From S139-23 sp047639315 (GTDB taxonomy: Bacteria > Planctomycetota > GCA-002687715 > DRQF01), in contig JBLINQ010000091.1 in the NCBI GenBank assembly GCA_047639315.1, forward strand, positions 1 to 20,891: a DNA stretch of 20,891 nucleotides, written 5' to 3'. The notes below the pieces were generated by a model. The model did no database searches. It had not been told where the DNA came from and saw only the letters and a program-made list of their open reading frames with translations. The translations under genes and the position numbers were made by a program. How positions within the stretch are numbered: position 1 is the first letter of the stretch; each line of letters starts with the position of its first letter. Below, one piece after another: positions 8,686 to 14,414 of the stretch.

Positions 8686-9351
8686 ATGTCTAAGAACATC
8701 GTCATCACCGGAACCGGAACCGAAATAGGCAAAACCTACTTCGGCTGCCTCTTGGCTAAGTTCGCGACCGATGCGGGTATTGATACCCACGCCATCAAGC
8801 CCGTCGAAAGTGGTTGTGACGGATCATTCGTCGAAGATGGACAACTTCTGGCCAATGCCACTGGGCAAGAGTGGCCCCGACAGGCCTATATTCGGCTTCA
8901 TGCTCCTCTTGCTCCTTGCGTCGCCGCTGACTTAGAGGGGGTCAACTTAGATCCTTCGGTGTGGGTGACAGCGATCAAAGAGTCTTCTCCGGTGCACGAT
9001 CTAACTCTGATCGAAACAGCGGGGGGCCTCCTTTCGCCCTTGGCATGGGGCTTTGACACAACACATTTGGCCAGAGATTTAGGTGCCGCGTGTATTGTCG
9101 TGGCTGCTAATCGCCTCGGGTGCATTCACGAAATTCGGACCGTGCTTGCGGTTCTACGCCACGAAGAGATCCCGGTTGTGTCTGTGATCTTGAATTCCCG
9201 TGCTACAGATCAGAGCTCAAAGCATAACTTGGAGACTCTAAAGAGAGTTGAACCTGACGTCCCAGTGTTTGATCTGCCTGAAGGAAGTGATCTTGAGACG
9301 GCCTGCGCCATCCTGTCCGAGCTGCTTGCTCTTATGGAGCTAAAAGCGTGA
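8686..9351 (+). CDS. bioD: ATP-dependent dethiobiotin synthetase BioD
   Basis: BioD closes the ureido ring of diaminononanoate with CO2 and ATP to form dethiobiotin. The 221-residue protein starts with the modified P-loop GTGTEIGKT (residues 9-17). KPVESGCDG (K38, S42) is the substrate-binding block. IETAGGLLSPLAWG (E110) corresponds to the family's 'E-G-A-G-G' loop, with Thr in place of the first Gly. AANRLGCIHE matches the typical 'LGCINH' segment. The gene starts 26 bases after bioA, with only a weak ribosome binding site, and its TGA overlaps the GTG start of bioF as GTGA at 9348-9351. Confidence 0.95.
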   Translation: MSKNIVITGTGTEIGKTYFGCLLAKFATDAGIDTHAIKPVESGCDGSFVEDGQLLANATGQEWPRQAYIRLHAPLAPCVAADLEGVNLDPSVWVTAIKESSPVHDLTLIETAGGLLSPLAWGFDTTHLARDLGAACIVVAANRLGCIHEIRTVLAVLRHEEIPVVSVILNSRATDQSSKHNLETLKRVEPDVPVFDLPEGSDLETACAILSELLALMELKA

Positions 9352-10478
9352 TCGAACCTTGGGAGCAATGGTTGAAGGAAACCCTTGGCGGAATGGAGAA
9401 AGAGAATCTCTTTCGCATTCCCAAAGTCACCAAGCACGGTTCTTCTCAGACTCTGTTTTCAACCAACGACTATCTCGGCCTTAGCCAACACCCAAGCGTT
9501 GTGGATGCAGCGGTCTCGTGCTGGCAGTCTATGGGAGCTGGGACACGGTCATCCGCTCTTATCGCCGGGAGAAGCGAACACCATGACCTACTAGAGCAAG
9601 ACTTGGCTCTCACCAAGGGGGCTGAGTCCTGTCTTCTATTCCCGAGCGGTTATGCGGCGAACATCGGGTTGTTGAGTGCCGTTGCCGACCAAGACGTCGA
9701 GATCTTCTCAGATGCAGGCAACCACGCGAGTCTTATCGATGGCTGCCGGTTGGCACGAAGCCGCGGTGCTCAGGTCGCTGTCTATGATCACCTCGATTTT
9801 GATGGCTTGCAGGCTTTGTTGAAACGTTCTCAAGCGCCTCGAAAACTCATCGTCACAGATTCATTGTTCAGCATGACGGGTGAGATCGCTGACCTCCCTC
9901 GGCTGGTAGATCTGGCCGAGACCTACGGCGCAGCCTTGGCGATTGATGAAGCCCACGCCTCTCTTATTTTTGGTGACCAAGGTGGTGGCATTGCGGATCG
10001 TGACGGCTTGTCAAAGCGGATCCTCTTTCAAACAGGTACTCTCAGCAAAGCATTTGGCCTTCTCGGTGGTTTCGTTGCCACGACTGCGGAGATGAAGGCG
10101 CTCCTATTTAATCGCGCTCGGTCGCAAGTTTTCTCGACGGCGCTGCCTGCTCCCATCGCTGCCGCTGCCAGAGTGTCTATGAGGCTGGGCGCAAAAGCCA
10201 GCGAGCCCAGGCGACGCCTCAAAGGCAACCTCGAGTTCTTTGCCAAGGAGACTGGACTCCGTGTTGATGGACCAATTATTGCGATCAATCTTGGCAGCCC
10301 GGCGCGAGCGACCAAGGCTTCCTCGAAGTTCGAGGAACTGGGGATGGCGGTACCAGCAATCCGCCCGCCAACCGTGCCAGAGAACGAATCGCGATTGCGG
10401 ATCAGTTTGACTGCGTCGCACACGGAATCAGAGATCTTATCCCTGTGCCGCTCCCTCACTGACCTGGGCTTGATCTGA
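9348..10478 (+). CDS. bioF: 8-amino-7-oxononanoate synthase BioF
   Basis: BioF is a PLP enzyme of the alpha-oxoamine synthase group that condenses L-alanine with pimeloyl-ACP or pimeloyl-CoA to give 8-amino-7-oxononanoate. At 376 residues its length is normal. Family blocks are FSTNDYLGLSQHP, GAGTRSSALIAGRSEHHDLLE, SDAGNHASLIDGCRLARSRG (H126), AIDEAHASLIFG (H203) and TGTLSKAFGLLGG with Schiff-base lysine K234. The start is GTG, overlapping the bioD stop by four bases. GGAG at 9336-9339 inside bioD gives a suitable ribosome binding site, so translation is probably coupled. A 2-amino-3-ketobutyrate ligase (Kbl) would be the main alternative, but the operon context decides for BioF. It is the last biotin gene. 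Confidence 0.95.
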   Translation: MIEPWEQWLKETLGGMEKENLFRIPKVTKHGSSQTLFSTNDYLGLSQHPSVVDAAVSCWQSMGAGTRSSALIAGRSEHHDLLEQDLALTKGAESCLLFPSGYAANIGLLSAVADQDVEIFSDAGNHASLIDGCRLARSRGAQVAVYDHLDFDGLQALLKRSQAPRKLIVTDSLFSMTGEIADLPRLVDLAETYGAALAIDEAHASLIFGDQGGGIADRDGLSKRILFQTGTLSKAFGLLGGFVATTAEMKALLFNRARSQVFSTALPAPIAAAARVSMRLGAKASEPRRRLKGNLEFFAKETGLRVDGPIIAINLGSPARATKASSKFEELGMAVPAIRPPTVPENESRLRISLTASHTESEILSLCRSLTDLGLI

Positions 10479-10560
10479 GATTGGCGTCTCATGCAATTTC
10501 TTGAATGCCTTCGCGTCCGTTTGCATCTTGCTGTAGGTTCAGTGGTCTGGAGAAGTCCAC

Positions 10561-12159
10561 ATGACACGATTGCTACCCGTACTATTGCTTCTTGCCCTGC
10601 CACTTTTCTTAACAGGCCAAACCATCGATCCTGATTCAGATGGCGACGGACTTTCGGACTTCCAAGAAACTCACAAGTATTTCACAAACCCAAGCAAGGC
10701 AGATTCCGATGGTGATGGGGTGCCTGATGGGCAGTGGCGTGAACGGCGAGAATACGCCTACACAATTCGTTCTGTCATCCAGGTGATGCCGAGCTACGAC
10801 AAAGCCACGTTGAATGACGACTATCAGGATTGCCAGATCCTGTTTGAGTGCCCGGAGTACATTGAACTTGAAGTCGTTCACTATCCTCTTAATACCTGCG
10901 CGACCTCCATTCGCGGCGACAAGAACTGGCGCGTGAACGTCAATTCTAATGCCAAACTTGCCCCATTCTTGGCTCCTGGCCCGACAACGAATTGGGATAA
11001 GAAAATGCAGGCGGACTTGCATCAACAACTCCGAAAGGACGGCATTGATGTCGCCTTGTTGGACGACAAGGAAGTCGTAGAACGTGTCTCAGCGTGGGCC
11101 TGTCGCCATGCCAAGTCGTTTAATCGAACTTGTGTGTGGGCCGTTGGTTTCAAGGGTGACACGCCTGTTGTCTTGCCAACGCTCGCGGAGAAATTCGAAA
11201 AGAATCTTGGCAAAACCACATTCTCTGCTGCAGATCAATTCGAGCACGAGCTCTTCGGCAAGGGCATGTATGACAACCAAACTCGCGGCACCTGCACGAC
11301 CTCGGCCAACTACCTCGCGACGGTTTTGCGAGCCGTTGGCATCCCTTCCAGATGCATCGTTACGATCCCTGTTGTTGATGGATCTGATTCCGCAAATGTT
11401 CGGATGCTGAAGAAGCGGCTCAAGCACGGCCGTGTTCGGCGAACAATCCTGGCCGGCGTCAAGGCGCTCGGGAATTCCTTTGCGGCTCACACCTACAACG
11501 AAGTTTGGGTGGGTGGCCGGTGGCGCCGTTTGAACTATTCGACTCTTGGACAAAGTACGCTTGATGCCAATTATATGGGTTTGATGACACGGGTTCATAC
11601 CTTCCTTGATCTCGCTCATGCCGGTTTAGGAGATGGTTGGGGGATCGGTCGTCAAAGAGAAAGTGACGTCTTCCGGCGTAGCAATCCCTACACGGCACTT
11701 ACTGTGAACGATGAGTTCGGTATTCACTCTGGGATGAAAGCCAAAGCTCATCGCCAAGATGATCGGGCCCTTCTCAACGTGACAAATGCTTATTGGTTTG
11801 ACTCCGACGAGAATCGTCCAGCTTCGATCGAAAAGACATGGCGCCGTGTTGCCAGTAAGGACCACGGTCACATACTTCTTCATGTGGAAGGAGACGGAAT
11901 TCCTTTCATCAAGATTCACGATCAACTCGACGCCACTTTTAAGTTGACGGCAAAGGGAGAGGACGTTGTCTGGGTCGAGTCTTGGGCTTGCATATGGGAG
12001 CATGGCCAGGGCCAAGGGGCCGAGTTTTATTTGCGAATTCCGCCATCCCAATTCAAGAAGATGAGGAAGGGCAAAGCTTACGCTCTTCACGCACGGAATC
12101 AGGGCGGTGAATATAAGTGGGTGATACGAAGGCAGAGCCTTTCTCGGCGAACGAACTAA
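10561..12159 (+). CDS. Secreted transglutaminase-like protein with N-terminal calcium-binding repeat
   Basis: This 532-residue protein starts with a signal peptide (about 1-19, LLPVLLLLALPLFLTGQ). Next come two thrombospondin type 3-like calcium motifs, DPDSDGDGLSDFQE (23-36) and KADSDGDGVPDG (46-57). The middle holds a transglutaminase-core fold: RGTCTTSANYLATVLRAVGIPSR with nucleophile C245, and AAHTYNEVWVGGRWRRLNYS with H310. The third triad residue, normally Asp after the 'W..l' strand, is N325 here. Transglutaminase-like proteins of bacteria act as proteases, peptide crosslinkers or inactive binders, so the activity is uncertain. The C-terminal 200 residues are beta-rich with no recognised motif. 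GGAGAA about 10 bases before the ATG supports the start. It lies 82 bases after bioF with no terminator seen, so read-through from the biotin operon is possible, although a functional link is unlikely. Confidence 0.82.
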   Translation: MTRLLPVLLLLALPLFLTGQTIDPDSDGDGLSDFQETHKYFTNPSKADSDGDGVPDGQWRERREYAYTIRSVIQVMPSYDKATLNDDYQDCQILFECPEYIELEVVHYPLNTCATSIRGDKNWRVNVNSNAKLAPFLAPGPTTNWDKKMQADLHQQLRKDGIDVALLDDKEVVERVSAWACRHAKSFNRTCVWAVGFKGDTPVVLPTLAEKFEKNLGKTTFSAADQFEHELFGKGMYDNQTRGTCTTSANYLATVLRAVGIPSRCIVTIPVVDGSDSANVRMLKKRLKHGRVRRTILAGVKALGNSFAAHTYNEVWVGGRWRRLNYSTLGQSTLDANYMGLMTRVHTFLDLAHAGLGDGWGIGRQRESDVFRRSNPYTALTVNDEFGIHSGMKAKAHRQDDRALLNVTNAYWFDSDENRPASIEKTWRRVASKDHGHILLHVEGDGIPFIKIHDQLDATFKLTAKGEDVVWVESWACIWEHGQGQGAEFYLRIPPSQFKKMRKGKAYALHARNQGGEYKWVIRRQSLSRRTN

Positions 12160-12180
12160 ACATCCTCACTCGGACGAAAA

Positions 12181-12212
12181 AAGAGCCTCCTGGGTTAACC
12201 CGGGAGGCTCTT
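12181..12212. terminator. Strong hairpin between convergent genes, terminator for slyD
   Basis: An almost perfect palindrome, AAGAGCCTCCTGGGTT followed directly by AACCCGGGAGGCTCTT, has one G-T wobble position. It forms a long stem with a small loop around GTTAAC. Plus-strand A residues at 12177-12182 become a T run after the hairpin on the minus strand, which fits slyD termination 27 bases past its stop. On the plus strand it is followed by TTGGTTT, so it could also stop transcripts of the transglutaminase-like gene, which ends at 12159. Confidence 0.85.
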
Positions 12213-12238
12213 GGTTTACTTGATCTAAGAATTCGGTT

Positions 12239-12739
12239 TTAGTGGTGGTGACCACCAGGTCCGTGTGGATGACCGTGCTCTTGTTCTTCAGCCGAAGCTT
12301 CACGTAACTCAAGGACTTCAATTGCGAAGTTGAGGTTTTGGCCTGCAAGTGGGTGGTTCATGTCGACGGTGATCGACTCTTCGCAAACTGATGTGACGAA
12401 AAGTGTGACTTCTTGTCCGTCAGATGACTGGGCGCTGATTGGCATGCCTGGCTCAACATCGAAGTTTGGCGGGAGCTCTTCCCTCGGCACGATCTTTTCG
12501 GTTCCATCGAAGCGTGGGCCGTAGCCTTCTTCGGGAACAACGACGACGTCGAGTTTCGCGCCTGGTGCCTTACCAGTCAACTGTGACTCGAGGCCAGGAA
12601 CGATGTTCTGGGCGCCGTGCAAGTAGACGAGTGGGTCTTGTCCGACGCTCGAATCGACCGTCTCTCCATCGTCCAGTTTCAATGTATAGTGCATAGTGAC
12701 GACCGAGCCGTCGACGATTGTATTGTTTGATTCACTCAT
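12239..12739 (-). CDS. slyD: FKBP-type peptidyl-prolyl cis-trans isomerase, SlyD family
   Basis: SlyD-type proteins catalyse cis-trans isomerisation at proline bonds, act as folding helpers in the cytoplasm, and bind metals through a His-rich tail. This 166-residue protein has the split FKBP domain: VTMHYTLKLDDGETVDSS and DPLVYLHGAQNIVPGLESQL in the first half, and NHPLAGQNLNFAIEVLELRE (128-147) in the second. Between them, about 70-126, is the insert-in-flap chaperone region. The tail EEQEHGHPHGPGGHHH has six His, with no Cys, so metal binding is likely but the tail is shorter than in E. coli SlyD. I chose the ATG at 12739 because it aligns with the family start; the frame stays open upstream but that sequence looks non-coding and overlaps the next gene. 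No clear ribosome binding site is seen. The gene is divergent from the nuclease-phosphatase gene. Confidence 0.93.
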   Translation of the reverse strand: MSESNNTIVDGSVVTMHYTLKLDDGETVDSSVGQDPLVYLHGAQNIVPGLESQLTGKAPGAKLDVVVVPEEGYGPRFDGTEKIVPREELPPNFDVEPGMPISAQSSDGQEVTLFVTSVCEESITVDMNHPLAGQNLNFAIEVLELREASAEEQEHGHPHGPGGHHH

Positions 12740-12843
12740 GACGGACACTAACGACACATTGGTGAGCCTCACAAGATCGCAGCCAAGCCAATTCTCCCTC
12801 AGGGGCGTGGTCGCGAGATTGATATAAGGGGGGGGCGAGAACG

Positions 12844-12903
12844 ATGGAGAAACCGAAAAACGAGGTCGGTTTTCTCGCCAAAGGAGATCCAACAGCATGG
12901 TAG
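12844..12903 (+). other. Possible short upstream ORF (19 codons) ending across the nuclease start codon
   Basis: An ATG at 12844 opens a frame encoding MEKPKNEVGFLAKGDPTAW and ending with TAG at 12901-12903, four bases past the A of the next gene's ATG (12897). A G-rich run (12828-12835) could serve as a ribosome binding site. Its first part overlaps a hairpin: arms 12847-12856 and 12866-12876, ten pairs with one bulged T. Such an arrangement can couple or restrain translation of the downstream gene. It could also be chance, since the frame is short and I recognise no homolog. Confidence 0.25.
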
Positions 12904-14384
12904 TAAAGCAACTTAGAGCAATGATCGTTGGCAATTCTGGCCGAGAGATAGGGATGCGCCTCGGCTTCATGTCCCTCGTGACATGCTTCTTCATATCCCA
13001 GGCTATATGCGTAGAAGCTTTCGGGCCGACAGGACATCGAGTCGTTGCGAAGATCGCTGAGGCCCATTTGTCGCCAAGAACCAAGGCTGTCATCCATGAG
13101 ATTCTCGGGACCCAGTCACTCATTCAAATTTCGACTTGGGCCGATGAGATCCGCTCAGATCCGCGTTGGCGACATGCCGGTCCGTGGCATTATGTCAGCA
13201 TCGAAGATGGTGGCTCCTATCGTCCGGGCCCGATGAAATCACTCGGCAATCCCAAGGATATTGTCCAGGCGATCGCCCATTTTCGTTCGGTTCTCAAGGA
13301 CCTGGCCCAACCTAAAGCCAAGCGTGCTGAGGCTCTCAAATGGGTTGTTCACCTCGTCGCTGATATCCACCAACCGCTCCACGTTGGTCGCTCCAAGGAC
13401 AAAGGTGGTAACAGCATCAAGGCGACATGGTTCGGTGAGAAGACCAACGTGCATGCCATCTGGGACGAAGGCCTCATTGAATCGACGAAACTGAGCTACA
13501 CTGAACTCTCGGCCTTCATCAATCACGCGACGGAGGAAGAGAAAACATCTTGGCGCCAGTCGACGGTGATGGATTGGGCCAAGGAGTCGATGTCTCACCG
13601 TGACCAAGTCTATTCCGTGCCACGCTCAGACCGCAGTGGCAGCTATGTCTATGCCTTCAAGAATCTGCCGTTGGTTAAGACGAGATTGAACCAGGCCGGG
13701 ATCCGCCTGGCTGCGATGTTGAATGCGATCTTGGATGACGGGGCAGAAGCATCCATGGCGCCAGCTCTTCATTGGCAAAGAAATAGTGCCGAGTATCGGG
13801 GCCTTGCACGGCAATCCTATGCCATGGCCTCGAAGCGCTTGGCTCGGCTTCAGTCGGACAAAACTTTGAAGAAGCTGGATCACTGGTGCGTTGTGTTGGA
13901 CGCCGACGAGACAATCTTCGATAACTCGACCTACTTCAAGGAGCGTCGAGGGCGGCCGATCACCTTGGGAAGTTTCACGGCGTGGTGCAATCGACGAGAA
14001 GCCGGAGCCGTCCCTGGCGCCATTGATTTCTTGAATCTTGTCCACCAGCTCGGTGGCAAAATTGCGGTTGTGAGCGATCGGCCGGTGGCCGTGCAAGCCG
14101 CAACAGAAACGAACCTCAAGAAGATTGGGGCACCCTTTGACTTCGTCTTGCTGCGGAAGAAGTCAGAGACGAAGGATGCCCGTTGGCAGTCTTTGCGAGC
14201 CGGTAACGCCAATCAGGATCCCCTGAAAATCGTGATGTTCGTCGGCGACAATATCAAAGACTTTCCGGGTCTCAGCCAAGCCGAAGCCAAAGGCTCGTCG
14301 ACAGCACTTGACGAATTCGGCAAGCGCTTCATTCTCATTCCCAATCCGATTTATGGTAGCTGGGAAAAGAACAAAGCTCGCTGA
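12897..14384 (+). CDS. Secreted S1/P1-type nuclease fused to e(P4)-type HAD phosphatase
   Basis: This 495-residue protein joins two enzymes. After a signal region (hydrophobic 23-38, likely cleavage A41/F42) comes an S1/P1 nuclease domain, about 42-285. The zinc ligands expected from nuclease P1 are all present: H47 (FGPTGHRVVAKIAEAHL), D83 (STWADEI), H98 (WHYVSI), H152 and D156 (VVHLVADIHQPLHVG), H162, H186 and D190 (NVHAIWDE). The second domain, about 290-485, matches lipoprotein e(P4)/class C acid phosphatases: LHWQRNSAEYRGLARQSYAMA, then VLDADETIFDNS with D335 and D337, S393 in VVSDRP, K421/K422, and FVGDNIKDF with D451 and D455. S1/P1 enzymes release 5'-nucleotides; e(P4)-type enzymes dephosphorylate them. 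Together they would yield nucleosides and phosphate outside the cytoplasm (inference). AAGGAG at 12881-12886 supports the ATG at 12897; an ATG at 12954 would give a shorter signal peptide. Confidence 0.9.
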   Translation: MVVKQLRAMIVGNSGREIGMRLGFMSLVTCFFISQAICVEAFGPTGHRVVAKIAEAHLSPRTKAVIHEILGTQSLIQISTWADEIRSDPRWRHAGPWHYVSIEDGGSYRPGPMKSLGNPKDIVQAIAHFRSVLKDLAQPKAKRAEALKWVVHLVADIHQPLHVGRSKDKGGNSIKATWFGEKTNVHAIWDEGLIESTKLSYTELSAFINHATEEEKTSWRQSTVMDWAKESMSHRDQVYSVPRSDRSGSYVYAFKNLPLVKTRLNQAGIRLAAMLNAILDDGAEASMAPALHWQRNSAEYRGLARQSYAMASKRLARLQSDKTLKKLDHWCVVLDADETIFDNSTYFKERRGRPITLGSFTAWCNRREAGAVPGAIDFLNLVHQLGGKIAVVSDRPVAVQAATETNLKKIGAPFDFVLLRKKSETKDARWQSLRAGNANQDPLKIVMFVGDNIKDFPGLSQAEAKGSSTALDEFGKRFILIPNPIYGSWEKNKAR

Positions 14385-14414
14385 TAGCACGCAGAAGGCA
14401 ACCCGTTGTCGGGG

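Noticed and set aside
12740..13123. N-terminal extension of SlyD up to an ATG at 13123
   Set aside because: The extension overlaps the start of the nuclease-phosphatase gene, has no family similarity, and SlyD proteins start at the position of the ATG at 12739.
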